A DNA stretch of 64,000 nucleotides, taken from assembly GCA_948099385.1 (NCBI GenBank), contig CANUEZ040000107.1:5883501-5947500 (forward strand), given 5' to 3'. The notes beneath the pieces were generated by a model, which made no database searches, was not told the DNA's origin, and saw only the letters and a list, made by a program, of their open reading frames with translations. Shown here piece by piece: positions 11,676 through 22,949 of this stretch (positions within the stretch are counted from its first letter, which is position 1; each line of letters starts with the position of its first letter). The DNA comes from Fasciola hepatica. Taxonomy: Eukaryota; Platyhelminthes; Trematoda; Plagiorchiida; Fasciolidae. A program made the position numbers and the translations under genes.

Positions 11676-12107
11676 TGCAAAATAATCCATGACTGTTGGT
11701 GTTTTATCCTAGTTTGTGCCGAAACAGCCCGGAAGATTCACTATGATTGTTGTTGTTTTGTTTGTGTATGGGATTGGAGCATTGGATCCCACGGTTTAAT
11801 TACGTTGTACGTTGTTTGACTGTATTTGTATCTGGGTGAGAGGTGTACGTCTTCGGCGTCCCCGGTGAGCGACGCCTCTCACGTTCTCTCCGCGACCGGG
11901 GTGTCAGATATACTAAGTGAGAACTTCAATCTACGCAAGCACGTTCACAGTGCTTGCTGGAACGTGAGAACTCCCCTAACATCGACAGTTAGGTCATCAC
12001 GACACGTACGCTACGCAATTACCAAGTAGACATTGTATGTCTCTCCGAAATTCGTCTGCCGAATTCTGGCACACGGAGTATTATGCATTAGGCAGAGCAA
12101 CTTCGAG
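11676..12107 (+). mobile_element. Second copy of unit end plus RTE-2 endonuclease fragment
   Basis: It matches 6635-7073. Here the fragment is not followed by an RTE insertion: it runs straight into unit U1 at gagtaataatcatcc, which preserves the empty target site TAATCAT at 12111-12117. Confidence 0.75.
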
Positions 12108-12739
12108 TAATAATCATCCTTATCGATTGACACGAATCATTCACGGAACGTAATCACGGGTAATTATTTTTGAGTTTGAATATGTGTGTATAGAATGCGT
12201 ACTCAATTTTAAGGTAATTCGCTGGGTGTTTTTCCACCGTACGCCGAACTTAAGCGTTTCAAAGCCGTTTATGCGCATGTTTGAGTAATAGAAGGGAATA
12301 AAATGTTTGTTTTCGTGTTGCGACGTAGTGGACGCAAACCGATCGCATTGCATCCTGCGAGAGTTCCTTTTCTGTCACCGGTGAAATATCGTGACCGGTG
12401 GTGATCGAGCGTTATAGGACGTTTGTTATGCAATCAGGGTCAGATCTAACGCATATTAAAAACGTTCAAAACCATAAGGTGTCGTCGTCAGTTGTTGTCC
12501 GTCATTTTCTGATGACTTAACATCCAGCTGACCGAAACACTGCATTCCGCGTCCTATACGTGGTAAGGAATACCAGGCTATTGAGGCTTGCCGAAGCCAT
12601 CGCCATACATCGATGAGAAACCGTATTTTGTCAGTGGAAACAGATGTTTGTGAATGTGTCTTTACCATGGTGACGTAACTTGAGTATTACATTTTCCCCT
12701 ATATTTGTCGAGCAGTATTGTTTCACATAGTATGCTCCA

Positions 12740-12912
12740 TCATGCAGTGTGAACGTTCAAACCATTGATAACCGTGGAAGCACTTCACGGGTGTTTCACC
12801 TTTGTTAGGAATCATCACCAGCAGTGCACATCCACCGAGTCCCAGCTGAGACTGGAACCCGAGGTGAACGATTGTGAGTCGAACACACGTTAACCACAAG
12901 GCTATCCGGACT
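12740..12912 (-). repeat. tRNA-derived SINE-like element, copy 1
   Basis: On the minus strand, 12911 down to 12836 reads like a decayed tRNA head. An A-box-like TAGCCTTGTGG is followed about 45 bases later by a B-box-like GGTTCCAGTCTC. A non-tRNA body continues to about 12740. This is an RNA polymerase III promoter pattern; I saw no clear A-rich tail. Copy 2 is at 20471-20643. Confidence 0.5.
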
Positions 12913-13400
12913 GGCTCTCTATATGGTTTATTGAACGTATACACCACATGATATAGCGCCCTTACGAGATGAACTTATATGAACATAATTGTTCTACAGT
13001 ATGCACCATGTTAAGATGCAGCGAATTCGTTGCGGACATAAATCGTGTTATGTGACAGATCGGACTTTTCTTTTCAAGATCCGTGTTTGCCACATACCGT
13101 TTCGTAAAACTATGTGAATGTTTTAAAGTTTCCTTGGTGTATTAACTAGACAGTTTCGAATGCGTTTTCGTAATCAGTTGGAGACGGTGGGAGAACGCAC
13201 CTGTTCTAGATTTGTTGATTTTAGGGTGTTTTTCAACTTCCTAAGGACAATCTGGAATAGTAATCATCCCAATCGCTTATCACGAACCACTCACGGAGCC
13301 CAATTGTGTGCTTGTTTCTCCGTTTGATTATAGGTTTTGTTGTGTACAAGGCGCGCAATATGGTCGGTTGTCATAGTCACTTTTGATTTGCAATGATTTA

Positions 13401-13448
13401 TGAGGAAGTCCACGTAAAGGCACACGTTCACGTGGACTTATTTCCTCA
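13401..13448. repeat. Strong hairpin in unit U1
   Basis: TGAGGAA-GTCCACGT and ACGTGGAC-(tta)-TTTCCTCA face each other across a 14-base loop, giving about 15 paired bases with one small bulge. The same hairpin is at 21132-21179 in the second unit. Confidence 0.75.
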
Positions 13449-14256
13449 CTTCAATCGTCCACAAGTCTATGAATAATATTATCCGTTGACGCGTTTTTTC
13501 GAAATCATTACTCCTTTTTTTCCCGTAGGGGACTCAGTCGAAATTGGAGGTCGTCGGTTTTGGTTCGAGAAATGTGTCTGAGAATGGGTGTTGTATTTTT
13601 GAGGGCCATTTGATGGGCTTGTGATAAATGTAGACGTTTCTTCATTGCTTATACGCGTGTTCGAGTGACAGGAGTGATTGAAATGCGCCTATCATGCTCG
13701 GAAATTGACGTTCCAACGTAGTGTGCACAAACTGATCGCGTTGATCCTTCATGTCATGCACTCTGACTGATGACGTATTTTGCGATAACTGTTCCTTTGA
13801 TCGTGCTGAGTTTGTTTTGTTTTTTCGAAAAAGTGAAACAGCCTTCTGTTGTCATTGTTTTTCAGTTCAGTTGTTGTAGTTTGGTGTGGTGGTCGTTGCA
13901 ATCTACAAAACACACGATTTGTCGTCTGCTTTGAGGAATAATTGGGCATTGAGCGGATTTTCTAAATTATTATTTTAGTGTATAGGTAATTTAACTACCA
14001 AATTTCCCTACGGCAAATGGAAATAATGTAACTGACGCAGAGAAATATGATTGAGCAAGGTTGCACGTTTCTCCTGTTTCACTCTTACTGTTCAGGCATA
14101 TTTTGACTTGGCGGAACGAGACAGATATTTATGTAATGTAAAACGTTGATGGCGTTTTGATAGTTTTTGCAACTCAAATGCGAAATAATCCATGACTGTT
14201 GATGTTTTATCCTTGTTTGTGCCGAAATAGCCCGGAAGATTCACTGTGATTGTTGT

Positions 14257-14457
14257 ATGTGCGTTTGTACAGTTAGAGTATGTATTTCGTGTGTTGGCTA
14301 CCGGGGCATTCTTTCCTTTTCCCACCCATGTAGGTCCAGTCCTTGTCCATCTTGTATATTCATACTTTCTAAATCAGCTTGCAACATGGTGAGAAAAGCA
14401 GTGGTCAGTGGGGCTTGCCCTACTGTTTAACGCTGTACGATGATGATGATGATGATA
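14257..14457 (+). mobile_element. 5'-truncated RTE 3' end, 201 bp
   Basis: It matches the last 200 bases of copies A-C, including the (GAT)n tail. It is flanked by a 10-bp target duplication TGATTGTTGT (14247-14256 and 14458-14467). The homologous place in the second unit (21979-21988) is uninterrupted. Confidence 0.88.
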
Positions 14458-14828
14458 TGATTGTTGTTGTTTTGTTTGTGTATGGGATTGGAGCATTGGA
14501 TCCCACGGTTTAATTACGTTGTACGTTGTTTGGCTGTATTTGTATCTGGGTGAGAGGTGTACGTCTTCGGCGTCCCCGGTGAGCGACGCCTCTCACGTTC
14601 TCTCCGCGACCGGGGTGTCAGATATACTAAGTGAGAACTTCAATCTACGCAAGCACGTTCACAGTGCTTGCTGGAACGTGAGAACTCCCCTTACATCGGT
14701 AGTTAGGCCATCACGACACGCACGCTACGCAATTACCAAGTAGACATTGCATGTCTCTCCGAAATTCGTCTGCCGAATTCTGGCACACGGAGTATTATGC
14801 ATTAGGCAGAGCAACTTCGGTTAATCAT
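14458..14828 (+). mobile_element. Third copy of unit end plus RTE-2 endonuclease fragment
   Basis: It matches 6702-7073 and 11743-12117, including the YQVDIACLSEIRLPNSG reading in a shifted frame at about 14736-14786. It ends at the copy C insertion. Confidence 0.72.
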
Positions 14829-15155
14829 GCGGTCCATCACGACGAGACTGCACGTTGACGTGGTGTGTTGGCTTGCGCGCCTCTGTGACCCAAAGAACTA
14901 TACAGGATGGCATCTTTAAGCCGGAGATGCAATCATACCTGACAGGTAAATGGGTAGAAGTTAGACAAAGTCCAGTCTCCTGGTCCTTTATCCAGGTTGG
15001 GGGTCGATTTGAGCTGGCAACTCAATCGGCAAAATTAGTGGAAGAATAATTGATGCAAACAGATGGGCTTCCACTAAGCCATCCCGCTGCTTTTCGGATA
15101 GGTTCTTGTTAGGATTAAAGGCTTTGGATGAGGACCCTAATCGTTCTTCTGCTTT

Positions 15156-15755
15156 GTGGCTGGACACCCTAGCAGTACCCGTCCAACATCTTCCATGAAC
15201 TGCACGAATAGAAAGAATTCCATACTGCATCAGTCGTCGCTCAGGGTAATCAGGACCGCGCTGCCCATTGCATCGAGCGGGGTGGGTAGTGATAAGTGTG
15301 CTACTGCTCAGAGTTCCCTCTCTTTTATTCAACCTTGGTGTTCTGTCCCAAACCACCCCTCTTTGCTTCACCTGTCCACCCATAATGCTCCCACTGATAA
15401 CACGGTCGGTACTCGCAACGATTCACTGTCAAATATTGTCGGGAATAATCCTCTATCTGGTAACTCAGATTTTCTCAAGCCTCGTCAGCCTCTTAATCTC
15501 GGCTCCTTCAACGTGCGTATACTCATGCAGGCCGGCCAGCAGGTGTGCCTAGCCCTCACATTAGATTCTCTGAAGACTGATGTTTGCTGCTTAGGTGAAT
15601 CACGTATTCAGGGTTCGAGCAGTGTGATTCAGCTGACTGCTCCTGGTATCTCATCTAGGTATTTTCTGCGCACTTCAGGAGACGAAATAGCTCGAGCTAC
15701 GGGTCTACGTGGTGATGGAATAGTCTTGACTGACAAGGCTGAGGCTGCCTTTTAG
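15156..15755 (+). pseudogene. RTE C, N-terminal region and start of endonuclease
   Basis: It is the same protein as the copy B piece residue for residue as far as I compared, ending at the same missing-T stop. Confidence 0.8.
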
Positions 15756-15841
15756 ACTGGATCCCTGTTAGCGGTCGTTTATGTGCTGTGAGACTCCAGG
15801 GGTCAGTTGGCGTTTGAAAGGATAGTTGTGTTAGGCACAAT

Positions 15842-16849
15842 TTGTTTGTGATCTCGGCGTACGCCCCACCGGACTGCAGCTCAGACGCGCAGAGAGATGA
15901 GTTCTATGATGAACTCGCCACCCTCGTTCGCAGCAGTAGACGTTCTGACATTGTAGTGCTAGCTGGTGACTTCAATGCACAAGTTGGCAAACTCAGTGTG
16001 TCAGAAGCCTGTTTAGGTGGGTGTTGTGCTTTACCCGCTGAGCGTACAGATAACGGGGATAGACTTCTCTGGTTTTGTGGAGACAATCGATTGTTCTTGT
16101 CTATCACCAATTTTCGACACAGCTCGCGTCGCACGGCGACATGGGGCTCTAACTGTGCAGGTACTTTGAGTCAAATTGATCATATCACAGTAAGCTACCG
16201 GTGGCGCAGTTCTGTTCAGAACTGTAGATCTTACTTGTCCACGTACGTAGAGTCGGACCATGCCTTAGTTTTAATGCGATTATCTCTCCAGCTCCATGGT
16301 CATCGTCGCAAACCGCAAATCGGATTAGCCGTGGAATGTTTGTGTGATCCAGAAGTACGCACCCGTTACGAACAGAAGTTAGCATATGAGCTAGGATCCA
16401 CGGAGAACAGTAATGTAGATGAGTATTGGGCTCATGTCAAACAGGCGATGAACTTTGCAGCAGGTCTTGCTTGTGGTCCTAGTTCCGTTGTCCATCAGAG
16501 ACACTGGATCTCGCAAGAGTCGTTGAGTATAATGGAGCAAAAGCGTCAGCTCTCGAACCGTAAGGAGATGAATAAGATGCGGAGAAAGCTACAAAGACAA
16601 GTTACGAAAAGCCTTAAGAATGATCGCGAAAATTGGTGGGTCAAGGTAACCGAAGAAATGGAAGTAGCGGCTGCTTCAGGTAACAGTCAAGTACTGTTCA
16701 AACTTATTCGTGACACCGGTGGACGGCGAACTCAGGTCAATGAAACAATTTGCGATAGAAATGAAGAACCATCCACTGCAAACACCAAAGACCGGACCGT
16801 TGGGTCGAGTACTGCAAGGAACAGTTTAGCTAGTCGCACGCTAGTGTAG
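15842..16849 (+). pseudogene. RTE C, endonuclease body
   Basis: It carries LAGDFNAQVG, SQIDHI and SDHALVL. After about residue 170 it diverges from A and B (VECLCDPEVRTRY, NFAAGLACGPSS). It goes out of frame near 16770 and ends early at TAG 16847-16849. Confidence 0.83.
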
Positions 16850-16951
16850 TTACTCCCGTGTCAAAAACTGCGACTCCTTGGGTGGTATCGCCTGAGCTCT
16901 CATCGGAAGTAGAAGTAGAGTCATGCATTCGATTACTAAGGCGGTGGGAAA

Positions 16952-17596
16952 GTGGCAGGTCCCGACGAACTTCCCCCACTTCTTTTCAAATTGAGTGGTG
17001 GGGCGTTGATAAAATCACTCACCGTCTTGCTCCGTGACATTTGGAACGAGGAGCGTATTCCGTTAATATGGAGCGAGTCATTGATTGTTTCCATCTTCAA
17101 GAAGGTAATATGCAATAACTGTGGTAATCTTCGTGGGATTAGCTTGATGCCGATAGTCACCAAAGTATTAGCCTCGATTCTGCTGCACCGTCTTACGCCC
17201 ACACGCGAGAGGAATGCCCGCGAACAGCAGGCTGGATTCCACCCAGGTCGAGGATGCATCGACCAGATTTTTACTCTTCGCCGACTACTTGAAACGCGTC
17301 ACACGCACCGCCGACCGACAATAATGGTTTTCTCAGACCTGAAAGGCGCCTTCGATTCAGTTGATCGAACATCGCTTTTCAGTGATCTTCATCGAAAGGA
17401 CATGTCCCAGAAGTTCGTGAACCTTCTAAGATCATTGTATTCTGATACTTCTGACCGCGTTAGAGTTTACGGTGAACCATCCGGTCGGTTCGAAACGACC
17501 AGTGGTGTTCGACAGGGGTGTCCTATGTCTCCATTCCTGTTCAACTTCGTCATGGACGAAATAATGGAGAGTGCGTTGCGTCGAACTAGGAAATAG
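16952..17596 (+). pseudogene. RTE C, reverse transcriptase motifs up to B
   Basis: RT motifs are as in copy A. SLIVSIFKKVICNNCGNLRG differs from the A/B version SLIVPIFKKGIRNDCSNHRG, and the core NHRG motif has become NLRG. The downstream YADD is intact at the base level. Confidence 0.86.
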
Positions 17597-17769
17597 TGGA
17601 AAGCTATGTGACCTAGATTACGCGGACGACGTTGTCTGCTTGTTCGAATCCGCGGAACATGCTCACCGTGCACTAGATAGACTCTCAAGAGCTGTAGCTC
17701 CATTCAGCATGCGCTTTGCACCTTCAGTGTAAAGTGGTGTTACAAGACTGAACGTCAACAATTCCGAGC

Positions 17770-18450
17770 TTGATGCTCGATGGGGAGGTGCTGTCAGTTG
17801 TCGACCACTTCACCTACCTCGGCCGCAGCGTGACGACGGATGGGAGCACAGTAGTAGAGGTGAGTACGCGTATATCCAAGGCTCGAGCGGCGTACGCTGG
17901 ACTGAAGCACTTGTGGCGTCGATCTGATATTTCACTGAAGTTGAAAGGTCGTGTATACTGTGCTGCAATGCGTTCAGTTTTGTTGTATGGTTGCGAAACT
18001 TGGAGTCTGCGTGCTGAAAATATTCGTCGTTTTGAGGTTTTCGACCATCGATGTTTACGTAGTATCGCTAGGATTGGGTGGAATAGCCGAGTAGGCAACG
18101 ATGAGGTAAGAAAGCGAGTATTGGGTACTAATTCAGAGAACGTTTTGTCACAGCGTATCCAACTTGGTAGACTTCGTTGGTTGGGGCACGTGTTACGTAT
18201 GGCAAGCACACGTCCACCGTACCGTGTCCTATTCTCCGTTTTTCCTAGGGAGTGGAAGAGACCACGTGGAGGTCAACAGATGACGTGGCAGCGAGGAATG
18301 AGAAAATGTACAGCAGACTTAGGAAAAGTAGGTGCTTCACGTCTTCGTGGTTGGGGTCCAAAAGATCCGTCTACCAGTTGGCTGGATATGGCTGCGGACC
18401 GCGAACAGTGGGGATTGTGTTGTCACTTTCTATCGAATCAGAATGTTTGA
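17770..18450 (+). pseudogene. RTE C, C-terminal tail domain
   Basis: It is the same 226-codon frame as A and B with the same four-residue deletion. Just upstream it lacks three bases relative to A and B near 17727. Confidence 0.85.
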
Positions 18451-18892
18451 TCGATGTGCGTTTGTACAGTTAGACTGTGTATTCCATGTGTTGGTTACTA
18501 GGGCATTCTTTTCTTTTCCCACCCATGTAGGTCCATTCCCTGTCCATTTTGTGTATTCATACTTTCTAATTCAGCGTGCAACATGGTGAGAAAAGCAGTG
18601 GTCAGTGGGGCTTGCCCTACTGTTTAACGCTGTACGGAGATGATGATGATGAATAATCATCCTTATCGATTGACACGAAGCACCCGCGGAAGCTAATCCT
18701 GCGTAATTGTTTTTGAGTTTGAATATGTGTATATAGAATGCGTACTCAATTTTAGGGTAATTTGCTGGGTGTTTTTCCACAATATGACGAACTTAAGCGT
18801 TTCAATGCCGTTTGTGCGCATGTTTGAGTAATAGAAGGGAATAAAATGTTTGTTTTCGTGTTGCGACGTAATGGGCGCAAACCGATCGTATT

Positions 18893-20071
18893 CATCATCG
18901 TACAGCGGTAAACAGTAGGGCAAGCCCCACTGACCAATGCCTTTCTCACCATGTTGCACGCTGAATTAGAAAGTATGAATATACAAGATGGACAGGGAGT
19001 GGATCACACGGGTGGGAAAAGGAAAGAATGCCCTTGTGACCAACATACGGAATAAACAGTCTGACTGTACAAGCGTACACCGATCAGTCATTCTGATTCG
19101 ATAGAATGTGACAACACGATCGCCACTGCTCGTGGTTCGCTGCCATATCCTTCAGTGTCTCCAGCCAACTGGTAGACGGATCTTTTGGACCCCAACCACG
19201 AAGACGTGAAGCACCTACTTTTCCTAAGTCTGCTGTACATTTTCTCATTCCTCGCTGCCACGTCATCCGTTGACCTCCACGTGGTCTCTTCCACTCCCTA
19301 GGAAAAACGGAGAATAGGACACGGTACGGTGGACGTGTGCTTGCCATACGTAACACGTGCCCCAACCAACGAAGTCTACCAAGTTGGATACGCTGTGACA
19401 AAACGTTCTCTGAATTAGTACCCAATACTCGCTTTCTTACCTCATCGTTGCCTACTCGGCTATTCCACCCAATCCTAGCGATACTACGTAAACATCGATG
19501 GTCGAAAACCTCAAAACGACGAATATCTTCAGCACGCAGACTCCAAGTTTCGCAACCATACAACAAAACTGAACGCATTGCAGCACAGTATACACGACCT
19601 TTCAACTTCAGTGAAATATCAGATCGACGCCACAAGTGCTTCAGTCCAGCGTACGCCGCTCCCATCCGTCGTCACGCAGCTACCGAGGTAGGTGAAGTGG
19701 TCGACAACTGCCAACACCTCCCCATCGAGCATCAAGCTCGGAATTGTTGACGTTCAGTCTTATAACATCACTTTACGCTGAAGGTGCAAAGCGCATGCTG
19801 AATGGAGCTACAGCTCTTGAGAGTCTATCTAGTGCACGGTGAGCATGTTCCGCGGATTCGAACAAGCAGACAACGTCGTCCGCGTAATCTAGGTCACATA
19901 GCTTTCCACTATTTCCTAGTTCGACGCAACGCACTCTCCATTATTTCGTCCACGACGAAGTTGAACAGGAATGGAGACATAAGACATTCCTGTCGAACAC
20001 CACTGGTCGTGTCGAACCGACCGGATGGTTCACCGTAAACTCTAACGCGGCCAGAAGTATGCGAATACAGT
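18893..20071 (-). mobile_element. Inverted, 5'-truncated RTE insertion, copy D
   Basis: A minus-strand RTE 3' part runs from RT motif B through the tail to a short (ATG)n end at 18893. It is flanked by imperfect copies of GATCGYAT (18884-18891 and 20072-20079). The uninterrupted target is at 12341-12348. The length is about 1.18 kb. YADD (reverse of 19875-19886) is intact in sequence, while motif B reads GVRQEC in place of GVRQGC. Confidence 0.88.
19084..19665 (-). pseudogene. RTE D, C-terminal tail domain
   Basis: The reading begins after an internal deletion (MGAAYAGLKHLWRR, missing the STVVEVSTRISKAR segment). It then follows the RTE tail to STSWLETLKDMAANHEQW. It keeps the Glu-Thr-Leu-Lys residues absent from A, B and C, so D descends from a different and less defective sublineage. 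Confidence 0.85.
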
Positions 20072-20470
20072 GATCGCATATCATCCTTCGAGAGTTCCTT
20101 TTCTGTCACCGTTGAAATGCCGTGACCGGTGGTGATCTAGCGTTACAGGACGTTTGTTATGCAATCAGGGTCAGATCTAACGCATATTAAAAACGTTCAA
20201 AACCATAAGGTGTCGTCGTCAGTTGTTGTCCGTCATTTTCTGATGACTTAACATCCAGCTGACCGAAACACTGCATTCCGCGTCCTATACGTGGTAAGGA
20301 ATACCAGGCTATTGAGGCTTGCCGAAGCCATCGCCATACATCGATGAGAAACCGTATTTTGTCAGTGGAAACAGATGTTTGTGAATGTGTCTTTACCATG
20401 GTGACGTAACTTGAGTATTACATTTTCCCCTATATTTGTCGAGCAGTATTGTTTCACATAGTATGCTCCA

Positions 20471-20643
20471 TCATGCAGTGTGAACGTTCAAACCATTGAT
20501 AACCGTGGAAGCACTTCACGGGTGTTTCACCTTTGTTAGGAATCATCACCAGCAGTGCACATCCACCGAGTCCCAGCTGAGACTGGAACCCGAGGTGAAC
20601 GATTGTGAGTCGAACACACGTTAACCACAAGGCTATCCGGACT
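20471..20643 (-). repeat. tRNA-derived SINE-like element, copy 2
   Basis: It is identical in the compared stretch to 12740-12912, at offset 7731, with the same A-box-like and B-box-like sequences. Confidence 0.5.
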
Positions 20644-22060
20644 GGCTCTCTATATGGTTTATTGAACGTATACACCACATGATATAGCGCCCTTACGAGA
20701 TGAACTTATATGAACATAATTGTTCTACAGTATGCACCATGTTAAGATGCAGCGAATTCGTTGCGGACATAAATCGTGTTATGTGACAGATCGGACTTTT
20801 CTTTTCAAGATCCGTGTTTGCCACATACCGTTTCGTAAAACTATGTGAATGTTTTAAAGTTTCCTTGGTGTATTAACTAGACAGTTTCGAATGCGTTTTC
20901 GTAATCAGTTGGAGACGGTGGGAGAACGCACCTGTTCTAGATTTGTTGATTTTAGGGTGTTTTTCAACTTCCTAAGGACAATCTGGAATAGTAATCATCC
21001 CAATCGCTTATCACGAACCACTCACGGAGCCCAATTGTGTGCTTGTTTCTCCGTTTGATTATAGGTTTTGTTGTGTACAAGGCGCGCAATATGGTCGGTT
21101 GTCATAGTCACTTTTGATTTGCAATGATTTATGAGGAAGTCCACGTAAAGGCACACGTTCACGTGGACTTATTTCCTCACTTCAATCGTCCACAAGTCTA
21201 TGAATAATATTATCCGTTGACGCGTTTTTTCGAATTCATTACTACTTTTGTTTCTCGTAGGGGACTCAGTCGAAATTGGAGGTCGTCGGTCTTGGTTCGA
21301 GAAATGTGTCTGAGAATGGGTGTTGTATTTTTGAGGGCCATTTGATGGGCTTGTGATAAATGTAGACGTTTCTTAATTGCTTATACGCGTGTTCGAGTGA
21401 CAGGAGTGATTGAAATGCGCCTATCATGCTCGGAAATTGACGTTCCAACGTAGTGTGCACAAACTGATCGCGTTGATCCTTCATGTCATGCACTCTGACT
21501 GATGACGTATTTTGCGATAACTGTTCCTTTGATCGTGCTGAGTTTGTTTTGTTTTTTCGAAAAAGTGAAACAGCCTTCTGTTGTCATTGTTTTTCAGTTC
21601 AGTTGTTGTAGTTTGGTGTGGTGGTCGTTGCAATCTACAAAACACACGATTTGTCGTCTGCTTTGAGGAATAATTGGGCATTGAGCGGATTTTCTAAATT
21701 ATTATTTTAGTGTATAGGTAATTTAACTACCAAATTTCCCTACGGCAAATGGAAATAATGTAACTGACGCAGAGAAATATGATTGAGCAAGGTTGCACGT
21801 TTCTCCTGTTTCACTCTTACTGTTCAGGCATATTTTGACTTGGCGGAACGAGACAGATATTTATGTAATGTAAAACGTTGATGGCGTTTTGATAGTTTTT
21901 GCAACTCAAATGCGAAATAATCCATGACTGTTGATGTTTTATCCTTGTTTGTGCCGAAATAGCCCGGAAGATTCACCATGATTGTTGTTGTTTTGTTGGT
22001 GTATGGGATTGGAGCATTGGGTCCTGCGGTTTAATTGCGTTGTACGTTGTTTGACTCTGT

Positions 22061-22949
22061 TTATATCCGGGTGATGAATGATTATGTTGGGTGGACATGT
22101 TGACAGTTTTGACTGCTGTTGAATAGGAACAATTTATTTCTGTGATGCTGTTTGTGCTTCGCTCGGGCTGGCGTTCTTCAAAGGGACCCAGTATCTTTCG
22201 GGAATTTCCGGAAAGATTTGCTCATCTTGTGGAAATCGTTTGTGTGCTGTGTTTCTTTTAGTTAAATGGGAGCGGTTACGATTCGTGGCCCTCCTTGAGT
22301 TACGGTTGTGAAGTCCTAATTATTGTTTTTTCGTGCAGCTGGTGGGTGCCGATACATGGTTTTGGAATTCGGGTTTCGTATTTCGTATGTGTTTGAATTG
22401 AATATGCGTAGGTCACTGAGGGGGACAATCTGTTGCGTCGTGGAACGTTTGGGTTATTACTCAATTGTGTATTTGTCTCGCACATTTGTTGTGTTTGATA
22501 TCATACTACTTGTTTTTCGGTTAGTAGATGCATCGTGAATCGTTTTTCGCGAAACCGTTTTGAGGTTCCGACCTGGTGAATTTCACTCATGTCATGCTTA
22601 CAGTCTCATTCCGTTCCACTGTAGTTTTTGCGGGGAAACCCCTTCTCTGCGTACCGGTTGCAGTTATGCAATTATTCAACATACCATATTTCCATGAATA
22701 CAGATCCCGATCTTGTACTCATTTTTACATCGAAAAATTGCGCTAGGGATTTTTTTTCGGATGTCTTATTTTTCAGATACAATATACCAACATTCATGCA
22801 CATATACTATTTTCATATTTTCAGATACGGTCTTTTTGTTTGTTGGGATATCGTCCTGAATTTCTAAATCGTGATTTTTTGTGACGCCATTTCCTGTAGA
22901 AACAATGTATGCATTCTCTCGTGTCCAGCAGTAAAGCTTTTCCTAAAGG
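22061..22949. other. Unassigned stretch after the tandem array
   Basis: It is T-rich, without similarity to other parts of the window that I noticed. Short open frames (22323-22538, 22628-22867) are Phe/Tyr/Leu-rich and look like AT composition rather than genes. Confidence 0.4.

Larger units (their letters stand above)
12108..14256. repeat. Tandem repeat unit U1
   Basis: It is repeated at 18654-21988 with interruptions by element D, offset about 7731 after D. It comprises two diverged halves: the opening motif (aatcatcc..atcg..cacgaa.ca.tcacgga) appears at 12112 and again at 13260, and the gcaaaccgatcgc-like segment at 12331 recurs as acaaactgatcgc at 13729. It also holds a tRNA-like block (12836-12911) and a hairpin (13401-13448). 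No protein-coding signal was found. Confidence 0.75.
14831..18653 (+). mobile_element. RTE retrotransposon, copy C (dead)
   Basis: It is about 3.82 kb, offset 7755-7752 from copy B. It is flanked by TAATCAT at 14822-14828 and 18654-18660, and the uninterrupted target is visible at 12111-12117. YADD is intact at 17619-17630 but out of frame. It shares the missing T and TGA lesions of A and B, has its own frameshift near 16770, and lacks the extra G of A and B near 16945. Patches near 16336-16500, 16755-16930 and 17095-17140 are clearly more divergent than the rest. Confidence 0.9.
18654..22060. repeat. Tandem repeat unit U2, interrupted by element D
   Basis: It matches U1 (12108-14256) from 18654 to 18892 and again from 20072 onward, then continues through the unit end (to about 22060). 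Between 20100 and 21970 it is nearly identical to 12358-14240. It contains the second tRNA-like block and hairpin. Confidence 0.78.
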
